A stretch of 64,000 nucleotides of DNA from NCBI RefSeq assembly GCF_001612805.1, contig NZ_BDBD01000019.1:1-64000 (forward strand), given 5' to 3'. Under the pieces are notes generated by a model. That model saw only the letters and a program-made list of their open reading frames with translations. It was not told the DNA's origin and did not search any database. The first letter of the stretch is position 1. Each line of letters begins with the position of its first letter. This stretch comes from Nocardia coubleae NBRC 108252. Its GTDB lineage: Bacteria; Actinomycetota; Actinomycetes; Mycobacteriales; Mycobacteriaceae. This document shows, in pieces, positions 15,791 through 23,712 of this stretch. Both the position numbers and the translations under genes were made by a program.

Positions 15791-17566
15791 TCACCGGTGC
15801 TCGTCGGTTCCGTCCGCGGTGCTGGCGCGCGGACCGGGCTGGATTATACCGGGCAAACTCCAGAGCGCCAGTTTCCAGTCCGAGACCGGTGGCACCGGCT
15901 CACCGAGCCGGGCGGGAAGAGCCAGGTAGAAGTACGGCTCGTCGCTCGGAGCCACCTTGAGTCGAAAGCCCGCCGCTTCGCCATTCTCCAGGGCTGCGAG
16001 GGCTTTTGCGGCGTTGCGTGCGATCGCGCGGGGATGAAAGACCAGCACGTCGGTGAGAGTGAACTCCTTCGCACCGACGGAGAACGTGAAACGTTCTGCG
16101 GTGAAGCTGACCCAAGCCGCTTCACCTGCAAGAAGTTGACGTAGGCGTGGGCTGTCGGAACCGTTCAGAGTAACCACACCACCGGGCGCTTCCGGAGATG
16201 CGACCGCGTAGCCCTCCAGCAACAGCCGCGCCACTCGCAGATTGATGCGCTCCAGTGGCGTCAAAGCGGCGGGGATGTCGAACGACGACCGGCAATGTTC
16301 CTGCACGGCCTTCAGGTCGTAGGCGAGGCGGAACATCGCATCGAGCTCGTCATCGACCTCGGTATCTGCGGGGGGATCGAATGACAGCGACACGAGCAAC
16401 TTGTCGTCGATGTATACCCGGCAGAGAAGATCGGTCTGGTTGATCGCTGTCAGAATCTCCTCGACACCGAGGGCGTCCGCGGGGCGGATGCGCCGCAGGT
16501 TGTAGCTGATATCGGCATGGCCTGGCTGGGAGAGATCCTTCGGGCTCAGCAACTCGATCTGGAGGTGGTCGAAGAAGTCGATCCTCATCGCGAAGCCCTC
16601 CGAGCCCTCAGTCAGATGTGAGATCCGCCCTTCGTGCGCGAGGACCTGAGTGCCGTGTTCATCGAAGAACCGAAGCTCCGCCGGAGCACCGATACCCGCG
16701 CCGTGGCTCAGTGCCTCGAATCGCACTTCCATCCCTGTGTAAACACCGGCGACGAGTTCTGGTCCGGTGATCGTCACGGCGCCTACGACCTCGGCTGGCA
16801 GGACAACCTCGCCCGAGGCACCGAAGCGTGTCGAACGTTCGAACTGCTCTCGCAGCGCAGCATGTTGTGGACCGAACGCTCCTTCGATGTTGACCAGGAT
16901 CGGGCTCTGTTCCTGCGCACGAGGGTATTTCGGGCGTATTGACCGGGTCACCACGTCACCGACGCGCGCGAAGTCGGTCGCCCAGTGCAGATCGGTCGAG
17001 TCCGCCAGCGCGCCCAGAGCGGCCACTCGAATCGGCAGATCGTCAGGGCTGAGCAGGTTGTCGCGCTCACGGTTGTAGATCGCGGCGTTGTCTCGCAGTT
17101 CGCTATGAACATCGCGCTGAGCCCAGCGGTCGACCTCGGGAAATTCGATGAGCAGATCATCGAGGTCTTTGCGACCAAAGGGCCGGGTCAGCGGCGTGCC
17201 AGCGGTCTTGCCGAGGCCGGTGACGAACGCATGCTCACCAGGAGTCAGGTTTCTCGGCACCACGAGAACCCATTCGTCGACCATGCAGGTCTTGTCGACG
17301 GTTCGCGTCTTGACCAGCTTGGCGAACGAGCGCTTGATCTGCGTGCGGCGGGGTTTCCAGCCGCCGCTGAACCCTTCGGGAAAATACTTGAGCTGGAAGA
17401 TGATCACCCGCCCGCCTTGGCGCACCTCGATGTCGACACCGCCGTCACCACCCCGGCCGTCGAGTGCGATCACCTCGACGTCGGCGCCGCGATATTTGTG
17501 GTTGATCAGTGCTTCGACGACGCGGTCGAAGTGTTCCTGACCGATCGTGTGCCAGTCGATGCTCAT
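15791..17566 (-). CDS. Mrr-like PD-(D/E)xK restriction endonuclease protein
   Basis: A 591-residue protein with an N-terminal Mrr-type nuclease domain. HFDRVVEALI (about 8-17) is the leading helix. GGDGGVDIEV and then IIFQLKYF (about 40-62) give the catalytic D...QxK pattern. The remaining 500 residues are a long alpha/beta region I cannot assign; they may recognise DNA or a partner. The ATG at 17566 has AAAGGA upstream; a GTG at 17587 would add seven residues. It stands alone and may be a modification-dependent restriction or phage-defence gene. Confidence 0.72.
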   Translation of the reverse strand: MSIDWHTIGQEHFDRVVEALINHKYRGADVEVIALDGRGGDGGVDIEVRQGGRVIIFQLKYFPEGFSGGWKPRRTQIKRSFAKLVKTRTVDKTCMVDEWVLVVPRNLTPGEHAFVTGLGKTAGTPLTRPFGRKDLDDLLIEFPEVDRWAQRDVHSELRDNAAIYNRERDNLLSPDDLPIRVAALGALADSTDLHWATDFARVGDVVTRSIRPKYPRAQEQSPILVNIEGAFGPQHAALREQFERSTRFGASGEVVLPAEVVGAVTITGPELVAGVYTGMEVRFEALSHGAGIGAPAELRFFDEHGTQVLAHEGRISHLTEGSEGFAMRIDFFDHLQIELLSPKDLSQPGHADISYNLRRIRPADALGVEEILTAINQTDLLCRVYIDDKLLVSLSFDPPADTEVDDELDAMFRLAYDLKAVQEHCRSSFDIPAALTPLERINLRVARLLLEGYAVASPEAPGGVVTLNGSDSPRLRQLLAGEAAWVSFTAERFTFSVGAKEFTLTDVLVFHPRAIARNAAKALAALENGEAAGFRLKVAPSDEPYFYLALPARLGEPVPPVSDWKLALWSLPGIIQPGPRASTADGTDEHR

Positions 17567-18021
17567 CGGGGTCGGGCGTCCTTTCACTTTTGCGGTCGAC
17601 AGCGGCCGCGCCAGCGTGGTTGATGGTGGCGATGGGTGTCCTGCAGGATCCTCCTCGGGGCACAGCCGGTCGGATCAGTTGCCAGTATCCACACCTGCAC
17701 CGACAGCTTGAGCCCGTAGTGTGCACGGGACTCCGAATGGCATTCGTTCGCGCGCCCGCGTCCCGAGAGCTGCAACATTTCCAATCTCCGCCTCCAGATG
17801 CCCAAATCGACTTGGCCCGAACGCCGTTCTCGGTTGTGGTCGTAGCGCAGGGCCAATGCCCGCTGCTCCACCCACCCAGGGCGATGACGTGTCCGTGGAT
17901 GCCGACGCACGCTCAGGCGTGGGCATCGTTGTCGCAAGCCATGCACCCTTCAGGACTGCGTGCCAAGCTGATTGGCTAACGTAGCGACTGCGCGCGCAAC
18001 CCGGCTGAAGGAGGGGTCAGC
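17567..18021. promoter_or_regulatory. divergent intergenic region with an inverted repeat
   Basis: The region separates the leftward nuclease gene from the rightward XRE-TPR gene. Near the right end GCCAAGCTGATTGGC (17962-17976) is an inverted repeat, GCCAA/TTGGC with a five-base spacer. It leads into TTGGCTAAC (17972-17980). A similar box, TTGCTAAC / TTGCCAAC, is repeated before the kinase gene at 20225. No gene is seen here. Confidence 0.35.
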
Positions 18022-19356
18022 ATGCCCATCGGCGATGAACTCAAGGCCGCACGAAAAGCTAAGGGATGGTCGCATACTCGGGTCATCCATGCCCTCACAC
18101 TTCACGCCCGCCACCACGGCGTCAGCATAATGACCGAGCGAAGCCTTAAAACGGCCTTGAGTCGATGGGAAAATGGACACACCACACCGGATCAGTTCTA
18201 TCGTGGCCTCCTCGCGAGTGTCCTAGGGCTTCCCGACCCGTATGACCTTCTTACTCAAACTTCACGATACGAACTCAAGCTTGATGTCGCTGTCGACCGC
18301 GCAGAGGATCTGAGCAGGTACCAAGGACCTCCCGACAGCGCAGCATCCATCGCGTCGCCGCTTATCGATGATGACCAGGTGGTGGCGGGCTACGTATTCG
18401 CGCATTCGCATCTTCTTCCAACTGCAGTCGAGCCAGAATCCACCGACAGGACGTATGCCGCTAACCGGCTTCGCGATCGCGCGGCCCAGCTGATGGAGCT
18501 GGACTTCCAGCGAGGCGGGGGGCACGTGCGACCGATGCTGCAATCGTTCTTCCTCGCGGAGGTCGTACCGGCCGTGCGGGCGTGCATGGCCAGCAAATCC
18601 GATCGAAATGTCTTCTCCGCAGCTGCCGAAGTTTCTCAGTTGCTCGGGTGGGCAGCTTACGATGAACATCGCCATCGTGAAGCGGCTCGCTACTTCGTGC
18701 TCGGTCTCCGATTGGCAAGTGAAGCGGGGGACCAGCTGCTGGGGGCACGGCTGCTGGCAAACCTTTCGCATCAATACACGTTCCTAAGGAAACCTCGGCA
18801 GGCCTTGACCTTTGCGCGTGCGGCCGAGTCGGTGTTGCGTGGCCGAGGCACACCGGCGGTCGAAACAATGTGTGTGATGATGGAGGCACGAGCGCTGGCA
18901 GTCGCGGGTGAACGCCAGGAAGCGATTGCGGCCATCCTGCACGCGGAGACTCTGTTCAGCCGGAGTAGCGACTTCGAACCGCCCTGGATCGGCTACTACG
19001 ACGCAGCGGAGTTAGCTGGCGACGCGGCTCATGCATTCCACGACCTCAGCGCCTTCCGGGAAGTGCAAGAGTTTGCTAGTACGGCAATAACTTCCAGCAC
19101 TCCTGCTCGCACTCGCGGCTTCATACGGTTCTTGTCCGCCCAAGCTGCGCTCGTCGCAGGCGACGCTGACCACGCAGCAGTGCTCGCAGCGGAAGCTATG
19201 CAAACCGGTGTGACCGTCCTTTCGGCCCGGCACCAGCGCTATGTCGACGACTTCCGTGCCGCAGCGATTAAGCGAAAAGTCCCTCAACTGCTCGATGTTC
19301 TAGAGCGTTATCGCTCTGCTCCGGTTCAGAAGCCGCGCCAGTCTTCGGAGGGCTGA
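18022..19356 (+). CDS. XRE regulator with TPR-like domain
   Basis: A 444-residue protein with an N-terminal XRE helix-turn-helix (about residues 4-60, GDELKAARKAKGWSHTRVI...SLKTALSRWENG) and a helical repeat region from about 150. A perfect GAAGGAGGGG precedes the ATG. It differs in sequence from the two other XRE-TPR regulators in the window. Its 3' end overlaps the convergent kinase gene by 31 bases. Shared TTGSYAAC-like boxes ahead of both genes suggest it controls itself and the kinase (inference). Confidence 0.82.
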   Translation: MPIGDELKAARKAKGWSHTRVIHALTLHARHHGVSIMTERSLKTALSRWENGHTTPDQFYRGLLASVLGLPDPYDLLTQTSRYELKLDVAVDRAEDLSRYQGPPDSAASIASPLIDDDQVVAGYVFAHSHLLPTAVEPESTDRTYAANRLRDRAAQLMELDFQRGGGHVRPMLQSFFLAEVVPAVRACMASKSDRNVFSAAAEVSQLLGWAAYDEHRHREAARYFVLGLRLASEAGDQLLGARLLANLSHQYTFLRKPRQALTFARAAESVLRGRGTPAVETMCVMMEARALAVAGERQEAIAAILHAETLFSRSSDFEPPWIGYYDAAELAGDAAHAFHDLSAFREVQEFASTAITSSTPARTRGFIRFLSAQAALVAGDADHAAVLAAEAMQTGVTVLSARHQRYVDDFRAAAIKRKVPQLLDVLERYRSAPVQKPRQSSEG

Positions 19357-20225
19357 CCGTCTCGCAGCGTTTTGATGCGCTTCGCGAACTCTTGTGCTAC
19401 CGCATCAGAGTGTTCAACGTTCTGGGCAATCCAGGCCGTCATTCGCAGTCGCATGACCGAGCTCACGACACCGAAGCCTTCCCACGTCCGAACGTCGTAA
19501 CCGTACGCGCGCACAAACGCTTCATAGTGGTGAGAGCTCACCATTCCCAACTCGGCCTCGGTCGCGACCTTCGCCAGATCCCACTCGCGAGGACCTCGAC
19601 ATACACCCTCGAAGTCGAGCAACACGCCCTCGCCTGCAGACGTGACAATCACATTCTTGATGTGCGCATCGCCATGGTTCACACCCGATGGAAGTTCATA
19701 CCGCACTTCTCGCAACTCAATACCTAGCCGAAGCAATTCTTGTAGCAGGAACTCCCTGTCCTCCGCGGGTATCGATGCCGACTCGACTCGCTGTCGAAGC
19801 TGTGCCAGCGGGTCGAAGTCGGGCACAGCCAAGCTCGCAGGCCAGCCCAAGTTGTGAAAGCGGAGAAGTTGGGCACCAAGCAGCGCGAGGTCGGATTCAT
19901 CAGAGACCCGACCAGGGACATAGCGCCAGAAGGTGACCGGGTAACCCTGCACTACTCGAGGTTGATCCACGGCGAGCGCTTCCGCGGCGGCGAACCCTTG
20001 ACGCCGAAGCCAGCCGGCGACAGCCACCTCCTTCACGGCAGTCGCCAGGAAATCAGAGTTGCGGGCAATCCGCACAACCACGCCTTCTCCAGGCAGGAGG
20101 TACATCAGGTTCTGGCCCAGGCGTAACAGCTCCACCCGCGTCGCCGAGAGGCCAGCATCGGTGCTCGCCTCACGAGCGACGGACACCATCTGGACGGGAT
20201 CGAACAGGAACCGCTTCTCTGCCAC
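19326..20225 (-). CDS. APH-type phosphotransferase
   Basis: A 299-residue protein of the aminoglycoside phosphotransferase/choline kinase fold. The catalytic loop HGDAHIKNV and the metal-binding LLDFEGV are present in the correct order in the C-terminal half, with an N-terminal lobe containing GEGVVVRIARN. The family phosphorylates aminoglycosides, macrolides, homoserine, sugars and other small molecules, so resistance is possible but not proven. It starts with GTG at 20225 and has only a weak ribosome binding site. It is convergent with the XRE-TPR gene. Confidence 0.85.
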   Translation of the reverse strand: MAEKRFLFDPVQMVSVAREASTDAGLSATRVELLRLGQNLMYLLPGEGVVVRIARNSDFLATAVKEVAVAGWLRRQGFAAAEALAVDQPRVVQGYPVTFWRYVPGRVSDESDLALLGAQLLRFHNLGWPASLAVPDFDPLAQLRQRVESASIPAEDREFLLQELLRLGIELREVRYELPSGVNHGDAHIKNVIVTSAGEGVLLDFEGVCRGPREWDLAKVATEAELGMVSSHHYEAFVRAYGYDVRTWEGFGVVSSVMRLRMTAWIAQNVEHSDAVAQEFAKRIKTLRDGQPSEDWRGF

Positions 20226-20248
20226 ATCACCAGGCTAGCGGCGCCCGC

Positions 20249-20268
20249 ACTTGCTAACACTTGCCAAC
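20249..20268 (-). promoter_or_regulatory. tandem 10-bp repeat before the kinase gene
   Basis: ACTTGCTAAC is followed directly by ACTTGCCAAC (20249-20268), 24 bases before the GTG of the phosphotransferase gene. A related TTGGCTAAC lies ahead of the XRE-TPR gene at 17972. The arrangement suggests an operator. The regulator is not known. Confidence 0.35.
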
Positions 20269-20512
20269 TACCGCAGAACGGCAGGTGACACCAAGCTCGA
20301 CCTATGCCCAGGCGCGGACTCTCGACCCCGACCACACGAACCGAATGCACAGCTGCAGGCGGTTCGTCTCTGGCGTCGATGAGCAAACAACCCTGCAGGC
20401 AAACAGCGCCGCTGATCTCGCACGCGCCCGGTGAACGCTCGTTCCCGGTGCGGTGTACCCGCCCAACCAGCCCGACCCCATGCGGGGCGTCGCTCAACGA
20501 AGGAAATAGCAC

Positions 20513-20734
20513 ATGTCATTCACCGGGACTGTCAAGTGGTTCAGCGCCGAGAAGGGTTTCGGTTTCATCGCGCGCGATGCTGGCCGCGATGTATTCGTCC
20601 ACTACACCGGGATCCTCGGGCAGGGCTTTCGCGCGCTCTCCGAGAATGATCATGTCCAGTTCGAGATCACCGACAGCGACCGTGGACCACAGGCTGTCCA
20701 AGTACGACGGGTCGGCTCCCACGGCCAGGAATAG
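20513..20734 (+). CDS. cold-shock-domain protein (CspA family)
   Basis: A 73-residue single cold-shock domain, a nucleic-acid chaperone that binds single-stranded RNA and DNA. GTVKWFSAEKGFGFIA carries RNP1 (KGFGFI, residues 14-19), and DVFVHYTGI carries RNP2. AAGGAAA lies 8 bases before the ATG. It is slightly longer at the C-terminus than the 67-residue standard. It is transcribed alone, with a 290-base leader region that may hold the usual regulatory 5'UTR. Confidence 0.95.
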   Translation: MSFTGTVKWFSAEKGFGFIARDAGRDVFVHYTGILGQGFRALSENDHVQFEITDSDRGPQAVQVRRVGSHGQE

Positions 20735-20800
20735 AAGTGTGGCGGGACTCCCCTCGCACCTGATCCGAATATCCCACCCGCCACAAACGTGGAGGACCCG

Positions 20801-21352
20801 ATGACGGCCTACCTCACGAGCTCTACACGACTATGTCACCCAGATGATGCCGCCCAGCGCCCGGCAGCAAGTCCCCGCGCACACGCCCATCCAGACATGG
20901 AAGGCGTCACCGTAGCTGCGCGGTGCGCCTACTACCGGCAAGTGTGCCAGTTGCCAGCGGAGCCTGATCCAGTCTCCGGCCAGATCGTTCTCTTGGCTGG
21001 GCGGGTCCAGGCAGTCATGGTCTCCGAACTTCTCGGCCGACGGGCTCGAAGTGAGCTCAGGCGTACCGGAGCAGGCTGCGGCCCAATCGTGTCGCACCCC
21101 AAGTCCGGGACGTGGACGTTCCTCACCAATTCTGACCGCAGAATCGAAGCGCTCCCAGATGCCGTCCGGTTGTGGGTCAACGGCGTCGTGGTGTTGGCTT
21201 CCGGTGCCCGCATCGGTCTCCCGACGCCCACCGCGACCAACACGGGCTCATGTCGTGCATGGGAGTCACCCCCGACCAGCCCTCAACGACCGACAACCAC
21301 CACGGTCCTCGACGCCGTCCGTCGTTCCCTGCAGCAGGGCGGCGCGCGATGA
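20801..21352 (+). CDS. hypothetical protein, 183 aa
   Basis: A soluble protein (MTAYLTSSTRLCHPD...) with a mixed alpha/beta middle (GQIVLLAGRVQAVMVS, about 60-76) and a Pro/Thr-rich tail. No domain is recognised. GGAGGA six bases upstream sets the ATG at 20801; a GTG at 20789 overlaps that ribosome binding site. The stop overlaps the next start (ATGA). It opens a row of four small genes of unknown function (20.8-22.5 kb). Confidence 0.65.
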   Translation: MTAYLTSSTRLCHPDDAAQRPAASPRAHAHPDMEGVTVAARCAYYRQVCQLPAEPDPVSGQIVLLAGRVQAVMVSELLGRRARSELRRTGAGCGPIVSHPKSGTWTFLTNSDRRIEALPDAVRLWVNGVVVLASGARIGLPTPTATNTGSCRAWESPPTSPQRPTTTTVLDAVRRSLQQGGAR

Positions 21353-21792
21353 AAAGCATGCGTTTACTGCCGGTGGACAAAGTGGTTCACCGTGCCACCA
21401 TCTACCGCAACTCCTGCGGGTTCGACGTGTTCGTTCGGGAATCCACCAGCCAGATCGTGTTGCGGGTCGGGACCGTCGGCGCCATCGAGTTGGCCTCCGC
21501 GTTCGGCCAACGAGTAGTCGCGGCACTGCCGTGGCCCGGCCCGGTGATCGTACGCAGTGACACCCGCCAGCCACTGCTGACCATCCTTACCGGTCCCGTA
21601 CCCGCACACCTACGCGGCGGTGCCACCTTCGCGGCTCTGTCCAGTACCGGGGCGGTGCTCGCTGCCGAGGGCGATGAGGTGTTGCTGCCCTCGCCCCGTG
21701 ACCCGGCGCGACGTTGGCTACCGCACGAACCCTTGGATCCCTATCGGCCGAGCGCTGAGGTCGTGGTCTCCACGATCCTGGCCTGCCGATAA
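21349..21792 (+). CDS. hypothetical protein, 147 aa
   Basis: A 147-residue protein (MKSMRLLPVDKVVH...) with several beta-like segments (IVLRVGTVGAIEL, GPVIVRSDTRQPLLTIL) and no signal peptide or TM helix. The ATGA overlap with the preceding gene indicates coupling. Its middle shares the general pattern of the 22017 gene (a metric value followed by a Pro-rich SPR/PPR segment and W-L), so the two may be distant relatives. Function unknown. Confidence 0.65.
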   Translation: MKSMRLLPVDKVVHRATIYRNSCGFDVFVRESTSQIVLRVGTVGAIELASAFGQRVVAALPWPGPVIVRSDTRQPLLTILTGPVPAHLRGGATFAALSSTGAVLAAEGDEVLLPSPRDPARRWLPHEPLDPYRPSAEVVVSTILACR

Positions 21793-21810
21793 GCGGCGCC
21801 GGAGCCCGTC

Positions 21811-22032
21811 ATGCCGCGGTCTGGATCGCCCCGCCCCGATGAGCCCGACACTCACCTTCGAGTGATCAGTGGCGGGCTCGTCGCCGACTTCAGCGGGTGC
21901 GTCTCGGCCGTACAGAACTTTTTGCGCGAGTGCCGGATCCATCCTCGTCCCTCCATCACTGCCCTCGAAGTCAGCGATGGATATCTACCGAAACATCGAA
22001 TGCCTTGTGAGGTCCTGTGGCTACATCCGTGA
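21811..22032 (+). CDS. small hypothetical protein, 73 aa
   Basis: A 73-residue protein (MPRSGSPRPDEPDTH...) with CGGAG upstream. The centre (FSGCVSAVQNFLRECRIHP) is amphipathic. It overlaps the following gene by 16 bases. No family recognised. It is part of the row of small genes at 20.8-22.5 kb. Confidence 0.5.
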   Translation: MPRSGSPRPDEPDTHLRVISGGLVADFSGCVSAVQNFLRECRIHPRPSITALEVSDGYLPKHRMPCEVLWLHP

Positions 22033-22469
22033 CCGAGACGCCCGCGCACCGCTGCGCCGCCTACCGGCAATTGGGCTGGCGGGTCGAGCTCGACAGCCAC
22101 GACAACATCGTGCTGCCCGCCGACCAGATCCACGGCATCCAGGTCTGCGACCGGCTCGCTGACAGAGTCGCAGACCAGTTGCGCCACAGCCGAATTCAGA
22201 CACCGATCGTGCACAACACCGCGACCGGGCAGCGCATGTTCTTGACCACCGCGATCCGAGCCGAGGACCCGCGCCTGGTCAACATCTTCCCGCGCGGCTC
22301 GAAGGTGCAAGCCATCCGCACCGCGCCGGGTTCCCCGATCCCGCTGCCGACCCCGGGTGACCCGACACGGGTATGGCTGAGCCCGCCGCGCCCCGGCGCC
22401 CTGGCCGACTTCGAGCTCGTCTACACGATCACCCGCGATGCCGCCCGCGGCCTACTCGACGCCGCCTGA
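22017..22469 (+). CDS. hypothetical protein, 150 aa
   Basis: A 150-residue protein beginning MATSVTETPAHRCAAYRQLGW from a GTG with GAGG six bases upstream. It has a Cys/His-containing N-terminus, alternating beta-like stretches and a Pro-rich C-terminal half with the segment TRVWLSPPRPG. An equivalent ARRWLPHEPLDP is found in the 21349 product. No enzyme motif is seen. It overlaps the 73-residue gene by 16 bases. Confidence 0.6.
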   Translation: MATSVTETPAHRCAAYRQLGWRVELDSHDNIVLPADQIHGIQVCDRLADRVADQLRHSRIQTPIVHNTATGQRMFLTTAIRAEDPRLVNIFPRGSKVQAIRTAPGSPIPLPTPGDPTRVWLSPPRPGALADFELVYTITRDAARGLLDAA

Positions 22470-22525
22470 CCACCGCCCGCAACGGCCGACTGGTCGCGCC
22501 ACACCGGATAGCAAGGAAGAACATC

Positions 22526-23128
22526 ATGTCCTACACCAGCATTTACGACCACACCATCGACGGGCTGGCGCCGTTGCAGCGCAGCCTGATCGCGATCGAG
22601 GAACGCGTCACCCAGCAGCGAGCCTGGAACCCCGACATCGTGATCGGGCTCGTCCAGACCGAGGACTACGCGCGGGCGATCCTGTCCGAGTGCTTCGGGG
22701 TGCTCGAGGTTCCCGACGATCTCGACGAGACGGTCGCCGCACGGATGAAGCGCCAGCAGATCCTGGACCGAGATGAGCGTGACTTCCATTTCCTGATCGG
22801 GGAATCGGCGCTGCATCACGTCGTCGGCAGCAGCGAGATCATGGCCGAGCAGATCCTCGCGTTGCGTGACCAGCTCGATGCGCGCCCGCACGTGCGGATC
22901 GGGATCGTGCCGCTCAACGCGCGTTTCGTGGGTCCGGCACCGGAGTTCGTCCTGCACGACACCGCCCGCGTGGAGTCCGAAACCGCGACCGGGGAGGTGG
23001 TCGCCACCTCTTCGCGCGACGTCGCCTTGGCCGCGCGGCTGTTCGACCGCCTGCACGGCCAAGCCGTCTACGGCCAGGACGCAACGGTCGTGCTCACCCG
23101 TGTGCTGGCCCTGCACACCGGCCACTGA
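22526..23128 (+). CDS. stand-alone DUF5753 (Scr1-type antitoxin-like) protein
   Basis: A 200-residue protein that matches the DUF5753 domain usually found behind an XRE helix-turn-helix in Scr1-type regulators. IVIGLVQTEDYARAIL (about 38-53), RQQILDRDERDFHFLIGESAL and VRIGIVPLNA followed by EFVLHDTARVESETATGE are its hallmarks. Here the DNA-binding domain is absent: the ATG at 22526 with AAGGAAG directly precedes the domain and no HTH frame is upstream. No DUF397 partner lies next to it. It may act as a sensor or decoy through protein contacts (inference). Confidence 0.75.
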   Translation: MSYTSIYDHTIDGLAPLQRSLIAIEERVTQQRAWNPDIVIGLVQTEDYARAILSECFGVLEVPDDLDETVAARMKRQQILDRDERDFHFLIGESALHHVVGSSEIMAEQILALRDQLDARPHVRIGIVPLNARFVGPAPEFVLHDTARVESETATGEVVATSSRDVALAARLFDRLHGQAVYGQDATVVLTRVLALHTGH

Positions 23129-23136
23129 CCCCCCGT

Positions 23137-23172
23137 GTGTCCGGTCGGCCAGGCCCCGGCCGACTCGGACAC
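23137..23172 (+). terminator. GC-rich hairpin after the DUF5753 gene
   Basis: GTGTCCGGTCGGCC (23137-23150) pairs with GGCCGACTCGGACAC (23158-23172) with a single bulged base and a seven-base loop. It begins nine bases after the stop. There is no T-run. It likely ends the small-gene transcription unit before module A. Confidence 0.6.
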
Positions 23173-23232
23173 CGACATCGCTGTGCCGCAGCCTCTCTCG
23201 ACCGATCGATGCCATTTTCAGGAGCCGCCGTC

Positions 23233-23712
23233 ATGACTTCCACTGCATTCGAACAGGATTCGCCGCTGCCGACCGGCATGACAATTCTCGGTGCGGTCCT
23301 GGGCTGGAGTGAGGGTGAGGACTTGGCCGACCCGATCCTGGCCGGCGCTGTCGAGCTGGTGGAGATCGCCCGCGCCGAGGGGCTGGCTGGTGAACGGCTC
23401 AGCGCGGCACGGGCCGAGCAGATGCGCCGAATCGATACCGCTGTCGCCGAAGCGTTGCCTGTACCGTCGATCGCGACTCCCCCACACACCGAGACCGTCG
23501 CGATGAGTCTCGCACGGATGGCCAGCTACGCCGCGCGGCTCGATGACTCCCATACAGCGACCAGTCTGATCATGGTGTGGGGTCCGTTGTTCGAGCTCGC
23601 CGTGGCGCTCGACGGACTCCTCACCGACCTCGCCGTCGGCCGACGACGCGTCCCGTTGAGCATCTGGTGGGCCGGTCTCGGCGCAACGGCACACACGCCG
23701 GAGCATCCCTGA
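23233..23712 (+). CDS. DUF4254-like protein
   Basis: A 159-residue soluble helical protein (MTSTAFEQDSPLPTG...). The segment from GEDLADPILAG to RAEQMRRIDTAVAEAL (about 33-75) resembles the DUF4254 pattern, which has an Arg-rich helix followed by an invariant I-D. The function of that domain is unknown. AGGAG precedes the ATG at 23233; an earlier ATG at 23209 lacks one. It is coupled (TGATG) to the secreted cutinase-like gene. Confidence 0.55.
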   Translation: MTSTAFEQDSPLPTGMTILGAVLGWSEGEDLADPILAGAVELVEIARAEGLAGERLSAARAEQMRRIDTAVAEALPVPSIATPPHTETVAMSLARMASYAARLDDSHTATSLIMVWGPLFELAVALDGLLTDLAVGRRRVPLSIWWAGLGATAHTPEHP

